Assembly: GCF_027887165.1 (NCBI RefSeq)
Contig: NC_077228.1
Location: 181,660,525-181,724,524 of the forward strand
Direction of reading: 5' to 3'
DNA from: Monodelphis domestica
Taxonomy: Eukaryota > Chordata > Mammalia > Didelphimorphia > Didelphidae
DNA: 64,000 nt
Shown in pieces: positions 24,010 through 35,900 of this stretch. The first letter of the stretch is position 1. The number at the start of each line of letters is the position of its first letter. Position numbers and translations under genes: made by a program. The notes under the pieces are model-generated. The model was not told the origin of the DNA. It saw only the letters and a program-made list of their open reading frames with translations, and made no database searches.

Positions 24010-24228
24010 TTTGTTGTGCTGTCAACTAGTCATTTCTATTCCTTATTATTCCATTTGGGGTTTTCTTGGCCAAGATACTGGAGTGGTTTGCAATTTCCTT
24101 CTCTAGAACATTTTACAGAGGAGGAAACTGAGGCAAACAGTTAAGTGATTTGCCCAGGGTTACAAGCATCTGAGCCTGCATTTGAATCCAAGTCATCCTG
24201 ACTCCAGAGCTAGCACTCTATCTACCTA
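24010..24228 (-). mobile_element. MAR1-like SINE
   Basis: Antisense RTE tail ('ccatttggggttttcttggc') and CORE; head partly lost into AT-rich DNA. Confidence 0.82.
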
Positions 24229-24439
24229 CTTATACATTTACATTTATTTATTCACCTATTTTATATTTTATATTTTAAATAATTTAATTTTATTAGATTT
24301 ATATATGATTTTATATTTAAAATCATATAATCTTATATACCTATTATTTTGGTTTTTATGTACCACTACCTAGCTGTTTCTTCCTTTAAGTCCTAGCAAA
24401 AATCTCATCTTCTACAGGAAGCCTTTCCCAACCCTTCTT

Positions 24440-24667
24440 TTTTATTTGTTTTTTGTTGTTTGTTTGTTTTTTTAATACTTACCTTCTGTCTTAGAATCAA
24501 TATTGGGTATTGGTTCCAAGATTAAAAGAGTGGTAAGGGCTTTGCAATGGGGATCAATTGATTTGCCCAGATTCACATAGTTAGGACATTTCTGAGACTA
24601 GATTAGAACCCAAGACTTCCCATCTCTGGGCTTAGCCCTCAATCTACTGAGCCGCTTAGCGGTCCCG
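24440..24667 (-). mobile_element. SINE1-like element with 13-bp target duplication
   Basis: Antisense SINE1 flanked by CCCAACCCTTCTT at 24427-24439 and 24668-24680. Confidence 0.88.
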
Positions 24668-24680
24668 CCCAACCCTTCTT

Positions 24681-24761
24681 TTCTTTTTTTTTTTTCTTTT
24701 AAACATGATTCTTTTAATAGATGCAGGAAAAGCATTTGACAAATTCCCTACAAAAACACCT
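24681..24761 (-). mobile_element. Tiny L1-derived insertion with poly(A), probably inverted
   Basis: Minus-strand reading: about 60 bp then an A-rich tail, flanked by the same 13-bp target (24668-24680 and 24762-24774). The 60 bp matches L1 ORF2 around RT motif A on the plus strand (ILLIDAGKAFDK), opposite in orientation to the poly(A). Confidence 0.7.
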
Positions 24762-25107
24762 CCCAACCCTTCTTAATTTGGGTGCCTTCCCTCTCTTATT
24801 TCCTGTTTATCTTATCTATAAATCAATTGTACAGAATTTTTTTTATATGTTAGCTCTCCCATTAGATTGTGAGACCCCTGAAATCAAAGATGGCTTGGAT
24901 TTTTACCTTTTGTACCCCCAGTCCTTAACACAATACCTGTCACATAGTAGGTGCTTAATAAATATTTATTAATTAATTGCCTCTGCCACTAAACGACAGA
25001 AACTATGTGATGCTGTCATTACATGACTGGTTGATCATTTCCCTCATTTATAAAACAAGGAAAGCTTACTTTAAAGTTCCAAGAACTTCCAAAGAGATAA
25101 TAGAATT

Positions 25108-25293
25108 AGGTGTGGCTAGGTACTTCAGTGGATAGAGAGCCAGCCTGGAGAAGGAGATCCTGGGCTCAAATCTGGCCTCAGACACTTCCTAGCTGTGTGG
25201 CCCTAAGTAAGTCACTTGACCCAATTGCCTAACCCTTACCACTCTTCTGTCTTAAAACCCATAGTTAGTATCAATTTTAAGATAGAAGTTAAG

Positions 25294-25297
<4 letters not shown>
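25108..25297 (+). mobile_element. SINE1-like element
   Basis: CORE SINE with 'aagatagaagttaagg' tail, followed by the GA microsatellite. Confidence 0.85.

Positions 25298-25336
<39 letters not shown>
25298..25336. repeat. (GA)n microsatellite at a SINE tail
   Basis: About 19 GA units directly after the 3' end of the SINE at 25108-25297, suggesting growth from the SINE tail. Confidence 0.9.
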
Positions 25337-25339
<3 letters not shown>

Positions 25340-25829
25340 AGCTAATGGAATTAAATGTTAAAAGCTCTATACCAATCTCAGGTACTGTTGTTTTGCAACT
25401 GGGGCCCAAGGAATCTGAAGTTTGGGGTCAGAAAGTGAGAAAGGGGCTTATATATCCATCCATCCCCAGGCAAGAGGACAGAAAAGTCTTGAGGGAAGAA
25501 ATAGTCAAGTGGAAAGAGACATTACTTTGGCCTTTAACTGTAGTAAGAGAGACTTTCTTCTAGCCTAAGGAATAAAAAGGAGTCAGAGGATCTGGGTTTC
25601 CATCCTAAATTCTGCCATTTATTCCCTCAGACAAGTCACTTAACATCTTAGGTCCTTGTTTTCCCTATTTGACAGCAATGTGGGTAGCTAAATTCTTAGA
25701 TACCATTGAGCTCTATATCTGAACCTGTCCTAATGATGGTTATTAGACATTGGGTTAAGATGCTCAAGGAGAGGGGTCATAAGATCAATTAGAGCTGAAA
25801 GAGACCTCAAAAGCCTTCTAAGCCAATCC

Positions 25830-25935
25830 CCTCATTTTACAGATATGGAAACAGATCCAGAGAAGTTAAGTGACTTACCCACAGTCACCAGGATAAGTGT
25901 CAAAGATGGAGTTTGAATTACTTTCCCCAGAGGCT
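25830..25935 (-). repeat. MIR-like SINE
   Basis: 'cctcattttacagatatgga' with 'agttaagtgacttaccc'. Confidence 0.6.
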
Positions 25936-26269
25936 AACAAATGTAAGAGATGGGCCTCACAGGTCTAGTGTTAAGCTATAGAATCCAGTAGCAAATGTGG
26001 GGTGAGGGAATGGCATAACTTCTCCTCTCCCAGCACTGAAGAGCAAAGGCCACCATGATCAGCATTTATTGCATTGCTTCAGTCAAGCTACAGTCTACCA
26101 CACTTTCTTCCTTGGGAAATGGAAATGAACAATTTAGTTAATTAACTCCAACTTGGAGGGCAAAAGGAGGAACAAAGAAAAAAAAACTACCAGAATTATG
26201 GAGTCTGCCCAGGCAAAATCAGTATTTGACTTCCCACTCACCCTTCAGTTCCAAAAGAGAAGAGTCATG

Positions 26270-26458
26270 AAGCCAGGAAGCTAGCTAGCACAGTGGATAG
26301 AGTGCCAGGACTGGAGTTAAGAGAACCTGGCCTCAGATTCTTCCTGGATTTATGACCCTGGGCAAGTCACTTAACCCTAATTGCCTAGCCTTTGCTGCTC
26401 TTCTGCCTTGTGACCAATATTTAGTGTTGACTAAGACAGAAGGTAAGAGTTTTTTTCA
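26270..26458 (+). mobile_element. SINE1-like element
   Basis: 'agctagctagcacagtggat' to 'gactaagacagaaggtaaga'. Confidence 0.85.
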
Positions 26459-28104
26459 AAGAAGTCATAAAGCCAGAAAATTCAATAGTTCCCCCTCCCA
26501 ACAGACAGCCATCTCTGGAGAGCAGCCCTTCTGGATAACTCCCTACCTCCTGGGCCCTAGTTAAAGACAAGGATAAAGACCATGCAGAAACTCCAGGGTA
26601 GAAAAACGCCCAAGGAGAACGAGCATATAAGTGCAAGTGACAGCATAGGTTGTGCCTCCCCTTTGTCCCCTTTGTCCCAGGCTGAGGCTACTTCTTCCAG
26701 AAAAAGTTAACCTGTCATTCTTCAGTCTCTATTTCCAGAGGTCCCCCCCCAACTTTCTTCTCCACCAAGTAGTATAGAGGGACTTTTTACAGGAATTCCA
26801 TTTGTCCTGCCTCCCTTCAAACCTTGGTTTTATAGAGTGGATACCCACAATATTCAGTAAGAACTCTCAAACTGCCCAAAGTTTTAATCTGAAACTACAC
26901 ATACACACACAAATGTTACTAGTGTCTGTAGATTTATAAATATATGTGCATATATGCATAAATATACATAAGATATACACACATCATAAATATCATATGT
27001 AATATATATTAGCCACAACCAAAGCCAAGCACAGATGGAATCAGGCAGAAGGGACAATTTGGAAACAGATTTTTAGAGTATGAAACACTCCTGACACTTC
27101 CTTTTGCCTTTTTTTTTTTGAGGAAAAGACATGAGAGCAGAAAGCCTATTTCCTCCTTTCCAATTTTGTCTCTTTTGAATGGTCTGAGCCAAGCTGGACA
27201 AGAGGCATTAGGATGCAATGATGATCCTTAGGCAGAAGAGAGGCTTGAGAAGAACTGGAGCCAATCAATTGGATCTAATTGGATCATTACAATGGATTGT
27301 AATAAACAGCTCCTGTGCACAAGCAGAGCATTCAGGTGGGGCTGGGGGGAAAGAGATCAGTGGAGAGGAATAAGGGTCATTTTATGCAGGAGATAGGGGC
27401 TGGCTTGGCCCCAAAGTGCCTTGCGCTTATCCATACCACCCCCACCTCCCTTGTTTTTGAGCCCTAAGAGTCATGGAAGTCACTTCCAAAGCAGTTTCCA
27501 TTCCCTTCATGGACAGGTGAGGTAGTTCTGCACCTTAAATGCAATGCAGGGTGTTAGATACTAAGAGAACCAAACTCTTAAAGAAAACATGTAGGAGGAT
27601 GACAAGGATGAGTAGAACCACCCCAGGTTGGATTAAAGAAAAGCATCTTTAATCCTAGGGGTGGCTGAGAGCAAGTTTCAGCTCTTTCCTTCTTCCTTAC
27701 CTCCATCTCCCTTAGACATGGTAGAATCAAACCAAAGGCGAGCAGGAGCAGGAGTTTCCAACTTCCCCCGAGAACAGTTCCTGGGATAGTTCTGTCTGGA
27801 GCAACAAGGGCCACCCCCACCCCAACGTCCCCACTCACCCACAAGGCCCTTTGAAACCCCCACAGCAAGGGAGGCACAGGATGTGTTCTAACTCACTTCT
27901 CCCTAATATGAAATCTCTAACCTAAATGTTCAAACTTAGGGAAGAATCTACTGGCCCCAGAGCCCACCCTGCCGCCTCCCAGTCTGCTGCTGGGACCAAG
28001 TATCCCGACTGGTCCTTGCACCAAGTAGGGGGAAGAAATCTTTCCAACTTGTATCCACCAAACTCCCTTCCCCACTCCATCCCCCAAAGAACACAAACAA
28101 GTTT
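26459..28104. other. Downstream flank of DYNLL2, no young repeats
   Basis: Contains an AT-rich simple stretch (26930-27010) and otherwise unique-looking DNA. A segment at 27240-27330 rich in TAAT/ATTGG motifs may be conserved. No coding frame of note. Confidence 0.5.
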
Positions 28105-28128
28105 GAAGTGCATCAATCAACTTTTAAT
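28095..28128 (-). terminator. DYNLL2: Candidate distal poly(A) site of DYNLL2
   Basis: On the minus strand ATTAAA (28128-28123) is followed by a short spacer and then a U/GU-rich stretch (complement of 28081-28105: TTGTTTGTGTTC then G-rich). This is the normal layout of a cleavage signal. Beyond it, toward 27.9 kb, no stronger AATAAA is seen on this strand. Confidence 0.55.
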
Positions 28129-30000
28129 GTCCAAGAGAGGAATGGAGGCAGAGCAAGGGGGATGAGGAAGGGGGGCAGCCACCCCTGCTCCAAAGAGAAT
28201 AAAGACAAAAAAAGAGATGAACACAAACCAGACACTTTCAATTGGCCTTACAAGTCAAGGGAGAGGGGGAGGGGGAGACAACACAAACTCAAACATTTAA
28301 AAAAAAAAATCTAATATTCAAGCAATTTATCACAGACAGCACATCCTTCATTGCCCAGTTTATAATACAAGGAACAGCCTATCACTGCCCAGCCCCCCAC
28401 CCCCACCCCCCAATGCAGGTTTCCTCTAGCATTGTAAAGAAAGGTGGAAAGCACAGAAGACTTGGGGGAAGGGTAGCCCATTCTGCCAGGATTTAAAACT
28501 TGAAAAAATGAGCTTTATTCATCCCTTAATTCCCCAACCTCTACCCAACCCCCAACGGTATTTTGGACAAGACGCAGGAAATCAGCAGTTCAAGGCATTA
28601 GCTTTCCCACTCCTGCTTCAATTCCACAAAGAGGACCAATTTTGTCCTCTTTAAGCCTCCACATTCTCCTAGTCCCTTCCTGTCAGTGGTTCCCTTGCTT
28701 CCTTCAGGATTTTTTCCCCTTCATCTATGCTGCAAGAGTAGTTCCCATAGGAATCCCCCCCCAAATCACTTAAAACATCCACAAAAGCCACAAGCCCTGC
28801 TCCCCCAGCCCTGAAACACAGTCATGCACCCTGCCAGGGGTTCCATATTTTACCAAGTCACACCCTCCCTAGTCTACAACTGAGAACTGGTTCCAAGGAT
28901 AACAGGTTAAGACTTCTCTAGTTGTACTAGTTGTTCCTGGGCATCCTTCTGTCAAGTCTCTGCTGGAATCCAGTAGTTATCTCCTGGGTAGGTCATTGAA
29001 GAGCTACCCCACAATCATGCCCCTCTACAAACAGACACACACAGACACACACATTCTGTCTCTCAAAGACTCCTTCTCAAATACAGAAAGGAGGAAGGTT
29101 CAGACCCAATCCAAGTCACTGGAAATTCCCTGACCCATCAGTCAACAAAGAGGCTATTCTAAGGGGACTCTTCCAAGGAAGTGGAAAAAGAATTAATGAG
29201 TTGGGACTTGGCCAGGTGGGGGATATGGAATGAGAGAAAAATGGAATAATCTTGCCCCTAGCATCCTCCCAATCTGAGCACCAGCAGGAAAAAAAAAATA
29301 GCCTAATGCACCAAATCCACAAAGACACACACACACATACACACCTCTTAAGACACTCCCTTAAGCACTAATGAAGACAGCAAGACAAGTCTCTGCCCCA
29401 CCCCCCCACCCCACAACATAGAGCTTCCAGGGCCTCTAGAGGATCTCACCCCCTTGCCCTCTCCCCTACCCAACTCACAATCCAAGAACACTTGGATTCA
29501 CATTAGAGGGGAACAAATCTCCCCCTTCCTTGATCCCTTCCCCCCCATCCCAACCCTAACACATCATCCCCCATCCCCTAGCTTTCCTCAAGCCTTTCAA
29601 AGAAGGCAGCCACCACTGGGAAGGATTAAGTTGAGCACTCCAAAATCCTGGGGGGAAGGGGGGGGTTTGCTTCTCCTTTTTAAAATTTGAGGGGGATGGG
29701 AGAATTTGTTTTGAGAGATATTTCCTAGTGCAATACAACCAAAGGGGGGAGTGTATTTTTTTTTTAATTAAACAGAAAGCAGCCTTCTTCCCCAGGCAAC
29801 TAAACAGAAGTAGGTTTTTTGTTTTTGTTTTTTTTTTTACTGCAACATATACACATGAAGTCGAGTATACAATCCATGCAGTAGCACAGCCATTGGAGAG
29901 GAAATCCTGGTGCCAGCCTTCAGTGCATAACAGTCCCAGCTCCGCCTGCCACCATCGCTGCCCGCCTCCACCACCGCGGCCACCGCCACCACTGCGCCAC
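28105..30000 (-). other. DYNLL2: DYNLL2 3' UTR (end predicted)
   Basis: About 1.9 kb downstream of the stop codon with no recognisable SINE or LINE insertion, unlike the flanks. This is what one expects of a long 3' UTR under constraint. On the transcript strand it contains A-, C- and G-rich tracts and UG-rich stretches opposite CA runs at 29033-29052 and 29323-29345. Three minus-strand polyadenylation hexamers lie in it: ATTAAA near 29763-29768, AATAAA at 28514-28519 and ATTAAA at 28123-28128. The last is followed by a GU/U-rich stretch and is taken as the distal end. Transcripts ending at the earlier sites would be shorter. The end is a prediction; only cDNA would settle it. Confidence 0.65.
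28514..28519 (-). terminator. DYNLL2: Candidate proximal poly(A) hexamer AATAAA of DYNLL2
   Basis: Canonical AATAAA on the minus strand within the 3' UTR, about 1.5 kb after the stop codon. The downstream sequence is only moderately U-rich (complement of TGAAAAAATG). It could give a shorter alternative mRNA end. Confidence 0.45.
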
Positions 30001-30138
<138 letters not shown>

Positions 30139-30709
30139 CTAAGAGGAAATAAGAGTTGGGGTGATGGTTAGGGAGGGTCTGGGGAGAGGGGTGAGATCAG
30201 GGAAATCTCTCAGCAGCAACTGGGCCCCCAGGGAGGGTGAGCTTACCTGACTCTGCTCGGCGCCACCCCCATGATGACTTCAGCTCTCCAAGCTGTAGGA
30301 GCTCAGGTTCTAAGGCTAACTAGGTTCTTCCTCCCCACATCCATTAATAATGAATCACACCACAGGCTAATTATTCCAGCCACTCTGGCCTTGGCCACTG
30401 AAAGCACTGGTCATCTTTCTCTTTCTCTCCCCACCATGCCCCAAAACAACTCTGGTCCCTTCAGTTAATCTGCATTTGGGAAGTCTGGGAGGCCAAACTG
30501 TCTCTAAAGTTTGATGGGGAAGACTTAAGGCTTTATTGCCTTCCAAAGGACTAAGTCATCATGGCCTCAAGTGGCAAATAGGGTCCCTGAAATTCTGAGA
30601 GATGGAAAGGGAAGAAGGTATTCCCCAAATACCTGGAAACGTGGCTCTCTAGAGATTGTCTAGTTAGTCAACCCCTATAAATCAGCTTAAATTGGGGGGG
30701 GGGGGGGGT

Positions 30710-30890
30710 GGGCAATGAGGTGGCTCAATGGATAGAGCACCAAAAGTAGTCGGGAGACCTTGGGTTCAAATATGGCCTCAGACACTTTCTAGCTATGTGA
30801 CCAAAGGTGAGTCACTTAACCCCATTTGCCTAGCCCTTGCCCTTCCATCTTAAGAGTTATTACTAAGATAGAAGTAAAAAAAAAAATCAA
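30710..30890 (+). mobile_element. SINE1-like element in DYNLL2 intron 2
   Basis: Preceded by a 15-base G-run (30694-30708); body 'aatgaggtggctcaatggat' to 'actaagatagaagt'. Antisense to the gene. Confidence 0.85.
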
Positions 30891-31307
30891 CTTAAATTCA
30901 ATAGAATATAAATACTACATTCTAAGAAAATGTAAACTCTTTGAGGGTAGTCATGGTTTTATTTTCGTCTTTATAACCCTGATGCCTAATACAACATCTT
31001 GCACATATTAAGTATATTCATTCCTTTGAATTTATCCTCTTTCAGGTCCAGAATGGGAGACAAGAGCTGAAATATGATGATAAAATTCGAATTTGTCCTT
31101 TCCAGGGGCTAAATCTCACCAAGGTGGACAATCTTCTATCTCTCCATACCTAGCAGGTGTTTTAATTCTTTAACTGTCCTACAGAAGCAGTTTTAGGACA
31201 CCTTGAGAAAGAGGTAAGTGTAAGTAGGTAAGGTTTCTTGTGACCCAGCTAAGGTGGATAAATCCTCCCCACAGCCTATAGTTCAAACAACTACATATAA
31301 GAGGCAG

Positions 31308-31497
31308 TAGAGGCAGCTAGGATCTGGATATCAGAAGTCATGGATTCAAATCTGGCCTCAGATACTTCCTAACTGTGTGACCCTGGGCAAGTCACTGAAC
31401 CTCAACTGCCTAATAAATAACCCTTACCTCTCTTCTGCTTTGGAATCAATACTTAGTATCAATTATAAGACAGAAGTTAAAGATGTTTTAAAAAAAA
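31308..31497 (+). mobile_element. SINE1-like element in DYNLL2 intron 2
   Basis: CORE and tail ('tataagacagaagttaaaga') recognisable; head shortened. Antisense to the gene. Confidence 0.82.
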
Positions 31498-31569
31498 AAG
31501 GCACTGGTATAACAGAAGTAGGTAAGAAAGTGGTGCTTTGGATAATGTTCCATGTGGAATAAGGAAGAT

Positions 31570-32090
31570 CAGAGTTCCAAGCCAGGCTCAAACAACTGAC
31601 TAGTGGTGTGACCCGAAGCAAGTCAGCTTTATCTCAGCCTCAGTTTCCCCAGTTTCTGTAAAATGGGGGTCATAATAACATCTATTTGACAGGGTTGCTT
31701 TAAGGATCAAATAAGATAACATTTGTTAAGAGGTTTGTAAACAGCAATGTAAATATGAGGCATTATCCCTGTTGTCATATAAAGAATATTAGATTAAGGA
31801 CCCCAAGAGACCTGGACTCTGGTCCCAAATCTGCCACCAACAAGCCGAAGCAGTCTGGAAGGAGATGGCGTCTCTTCTCTGAGTCTCAGGCTCCTCACCC
31901 ATGAAATTCAGAGGCTGGAATAGATGATTACCATATCCAAGCTGGAAGGAACATTAGGGATCATCTGGTTCAACCTTCTCATTTTACAAGAGGAAGAAAC
32001 TGAGCCTTAGGGGTCAAACACCATGCCCAAAGTCACACTGCAAGTCACTGGCAGAGCCATGAGATCAGAACCCAAGTCTCCCCACACCCA
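31570..32090. repeat. MIR-like pieces in DYNLL2 intron 2
   Basis: Sense piece 31570-31790 ('cagcctcagtttcccc', 'taaaatgggggtcata') and antisense piece 31980-32090 ('cattttacaagaggaagaaa'). Confidence 0.6.
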
Positions 32091-32853
32091 ACCCTGTGTA
32101 TCTAGAATTGGTCTCTAATGTCCGTCCTAGTTCTGAAAGACTCCAATTCTAAGAGGTCACTCATTCCCAGATGGCAAAGGGCCATTTCCCAAGTGAGACA
32201 CAATATTCTGATCAGAACCGTCACAAAGCATTTCCCCCCAACTGGTTCCTGTCATCATTTTAGAGGTCATGTTTTCGCTTTAGACTGTTCAGTAATTGGC
32301 CACAGGGCCCCAATATTTACTGCTTCTCAGAAAAGCACTTAATGATCTGCAAAACAAACACTAATGAAGACATTTTAAAGCAACTTTATGATTTAGGATT
32401 CCAAATACTAAATTAAAAGGGCAGTAATGATTAATATCACTTCCTTTGACTCTGGAGAGCAAGAGGCAACTGAATATGAGAAGATCTTTGTCACTTACTA
32501 CCTACTACCTTATTTTGGGAAGGGGAAAATCCCTCCTGTTTTTATCTGTAGTGTAAATTCTCATGCAGGGGAAGTGTGGGAAGAAAACAGGTCTTCAAGT
32601 TCTGCCTTGGACTCATACTGGCTTTATGACCATGGACCAAGGTTTGGAGTAGTTACTAACATGCATTTCCAGTGAATCACATCAGTGAAATCAGATTCAG
32701 CGTCACTCCCCATTTCCTCTCAAATCCTATTCAAACCAGCCAAGATATATTTAGGATTTAATGTTGCTGAGTTGTCTAGGTCTAGGTCTCTTCTCCCCAA
32801 GTGGCTGGGTCAGCCTTCCCATTCCCTAGCTGGCCCCTTTTCCCAAGCCATAC

Positions 32854-32992
32854 CTTCTTGATATAGGCAGCAATGTCTTTCTCTATGTTGTACTTCTCCA
32901 TAGCCTGCGTTGCACAGTCAACTGCATCCTGCTGCATGTCCTCAGACATGTCTGCGTTCTTGATCACTGCCTTCCGGTCAGACATGGCGACA
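32854..32992 (-). CDS. DYNLL2: DYNLL2 exon 2 (start codon, residues 1-44)
   Basis: First coding exon of dynein light chain LC8-type 2, a small cytoplasmic hub protein. LC8 forms a homodimer that binds short linear motifs in dynein intermediate chain, myosin Va and many other partners. The ATG is at 32985-32983, and 7 nt of 5' UTR separate it from the acceptor (pyrimidine-rich stretch then CTAG, AG at 32994-32993). The frame gives 44 codons ending IKK, followed by a GT donor (GTATGG) at 32853. Residues that differ between the paralogues are S2, D16, A21, D23, M29 and Y41, all DYNLL2 type; DYNLL1 has C, E, S, E, L and H. K36, part of the partner-binding region, is present. The phase-0 junction joins directly to exon 3 at 30138. 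No frameshift or stop is seen, so this is the functional gene and not a processed copy. The upstream in-frame ATG in the ORF extension lies in intron 1 and is not used. Confidence 0.97.
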
Positions 32993-35900
32993 CTAGAGCA
33001 CAAACACATATGGCGGTCAGTCTGGCGACTCACTCCAAGCTGGACACTGGGGGCAGGTGGCCCTGCATTGATGAAGAGCTATAAAGTTCTCCCAAAGTTA
33101 GGTAGCTGATTAGAGACACTGGCCAAAGCCCAGGAAGAAAGGAATAAGAAATAAAATTGACTTTAAAGACTGGTCATCAGCAAATATGAAACAAATGGAG
33201 GTAATGAGTAACAGAAACTCCTCTGACTTTGGCTAGCAAGAGGTATCTGAGTGTGGGAGATCAAAGAACTGAGAACTAGAAATGGGTTCTAGACCTGACT
33301 GTCACCATGTAAGTGACAATGTCCAACTGACCTGCTTCACCTATGAGACTCAGTCTCTTCATCTGCAAAATGAATGAGTTGGACCAGATTCTAAGGTCCT
33401 TTTCCAACTCTTAAATCATAATTCCTATTTTAGAGAGTAAGAGGCTTGGAGAACTCAAGACTCAGGACTGTGCCAGCCTCCCACTCGGACCTCATTGTAC
33501 TTTGAATTCTACTTTGACTGTCCTCTAACCTTCCTCCCCTGCAGAAAAAGCGTGTCCCATGGTTCAGTGCCTTAGTGTCAACTCCACCACTGATTTTCCA
33601 TATAACTTGACAAGTCAGTGTCTCTGAGTCTCAGTTTCTACATCCACCTAAGGGATCTATCATAACAATCCTCCTCCTCACCTCACTGGGATACTAAAAT
33701 ATGTTGTAGCAATAAGAATTTAAAGGGAGAAATCACAGGGGTAGATAAGAGCAAAGTGCTATGAGTGTCAGTATTTCAGATGATCTATGATACCTTTAAT
33801 GGAGATAGTACCTTTACAAGTGACACATAAATAGGAAAAACTTTAATGCTCTTTGCTTCCCATCACTGTCAAAAACAACAACCTCTGGAAATATTCTAGA
33901 GAAGCCACAGATCCAGAGTTTAGCCCTTACTTAGAAATAAAAGAGAAGCCACCAGAGGGCACTCAGGCTTATTTGTCTATGTCAAAACAGTACAGGAGGA
34001 TGTTCAGGTGAAGCCCAACTCCCCATTTCCCCCACTTTCCATCCCCCCAGAAATATCAGAAGCCATGAAGATTCCCATCTCTGTGGCTTATATCCAACCT
34101 GCTGAGCAGGAGTGGCTTCTCATCTTATCCTCATTCAGGCATGTAGGCAAGATCTAGACTGTGAGAACTACAAAAGGCTCCTCAAAAATCAGAAGACAGA
34201 AAGTTTAGTAGCCTCTGGGGCAGGGTCTTAGAGAACTCTAGTCTTTAATCCCCCTTGCTAAGGTTTAGGAAACCAGAGCTTGATTCAAGGTATTCCAGGA
34301 TTTGCCTATGGCAAACAATCCCTCACTTGGTGTTTGTAAAAAAGAATAAAATTGCTACAACTTCGACTGCAGTGAAAGATACTAAAGCATCTGAAGTAGG
34401 ATGCTTCTGCCTGCAAGTGAGGTGACTCAAGCTATAGGAATTAAAAGAGCAATCTTTCACCCCTAAGTTAGTAGTGCCTAGGAGGCGCAGCCTTCTTGTA
34501 TGAAAGAGCCAGGAGACAAGGCTTCAATTCTGAAGTTAGTTGTAACATTCTTTCCTTGTTCCCATAAGAACCCTGCCAGACCTCCCTCCTTTATCCCATT
34601 CCCCATCATGACCTTGGGCAAATCACTGGGCCTCACTTGATCTCATTTGAATCTTCCCACTTCCCAGATCAGCTAAATCCATAAAATACAGTCTAATCAT
34701 TACTATTTTAAAGAAAGTTTTATCCTTATCATTCCTGATTCAATGGAAATATACGAGAGGCAGATAAGGAAAGCTCTTGGGAACAAAAGGGATCTTTTGG
34801 ATTTAAATCTCATTGGTATTGCCTAGTAGTCTCTGCTGCTCATCAAAAATTTATTTATTCAGAGTTACTATAAGGAGAGACTGTTTATAAAGCCAAGAGG
34901 AGGGTGAAAGGAAAAGGTTGGGGGTGGCCCCAGGAAACACAAGTACAAATTTAGCTCCTTTATCTAGCAATTTCACCTGCTCCACTGCCTCATCCCCCAA
35001 AGTCCAAAGGAACAACTTTGTTACAGTAATTAAAACCCAGCCTACTCTCCAGAAAAGAGTCAGCCAAGTTACATAATGTCAGTCTTGTGACTACAATGCT
35101 ACAATTATTCCCCCTCCCCATGCCCCTCTACACACTCATACATCCCAGAGGCCAGCAAGCAAGGCCAAAGGAGAGAAAAGCCCTCAAGGCTTACCCCCCT
35201 TCGGTGGAATAAAGACCCTGCCCTCCATACAGAGAACTGAAAGGGAACTAGGAAGAGTTGAGTCATTAGATACTTTTTAAACAACAGAAGAGGGCTAAGG
35301 GATGCAGACCCAGGTCCCCCTAACCCTCACCCTCCATTTTGCATCAGGTCCATTAGAGATGGAATTTGAAGAGAGTCAGAGCTTCCCAGTTCCCTCAAGA
35401 ACATTCTACTTCTCCCTTCCTAAACTCTAGGAAGTCTGTCCACAGCCCAGCACTGTGCTGGCTGGGGATGTCATCCCTTTTTCCTACTCCCCCCTTCTTC
35501 TTCAGGTGTTTGATCTCCAAAAGGGGATCGCTGAAGGGCAAGTGCGGCTCAGAAGTAAAAGCAAAATCCTTTTTTTTCCAGTCAGTCAGCCAGTCGGCCT
35601 GCCTCCCTCCTCCTTCCCCCTCATACAAACCCTGCCAGGTCTGCAGGGCCTTGTCCACTGAGCCTCCCTCACCCCACCCCCACCGGCCTGGAGCTGCGCC
35701 GGGAGTGACTGGGCGTCCTCTCTGCAGGAAGGACACCCCGGAGGGGGGCAGCATCGGGAGCCGCGTCACGCCCGGTGCCCTCTCCACCCCATCCCCCTCC
35801 TCCTCCCTCCTTCCTTGGGCCCCCAAACATCAGAGAATGAGAATCCTATTGGGGTGGGTGGGGAAACACCTCTGCAGTCTGGGGCCCTCTCGGGACAAGT

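Larger units (their letters stand above)
24370..24965. repeat. L2-like 3' end, interrupted at 24427-24774
   Basis: Left part 24370-24439 ('aaatctcatcttctacaggaagcc') and right part 24762-24965 ('cacatagtaggtgcttaata') form one L2/L3-like end once two inserts are set aside. Confidence 0.65.
30139..32853 (-). other. DYNLL2: DYNLL2 intron 2
   Basis: Phase-0 GT...AG intron of 2715 bp between coding exons. It holds a G-run (30694-30708) beside one SINE1-like element (30710-30890), a second SINE (31308-31497), MIR-like DNA (31570-31790 and 31980-32090) and an L2-like 3' end near 30920-31020. The segment 32105-32420 has no repeat I recognise and is mentioned in the findings as possibly conserved. 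No other exon is evident. Confidence 0.85.

Noticed and set aside
1..28000. Olfactory receptor (OR4D-type) gene expected on the downstream side by human gene order
   Set aside because: No frame of about 300 codons with seven membrane segments or its broken remains is seen; such genes must lie beyond this window if the order is shared.
32986..33033. Upstream in-frame extension of DYNLL2 (start at 33033)
   Set aside because: The extension crosses a good splice acceptor at 32994-32993; the family start is the ATG at 32985, giving the standard 89 residues.
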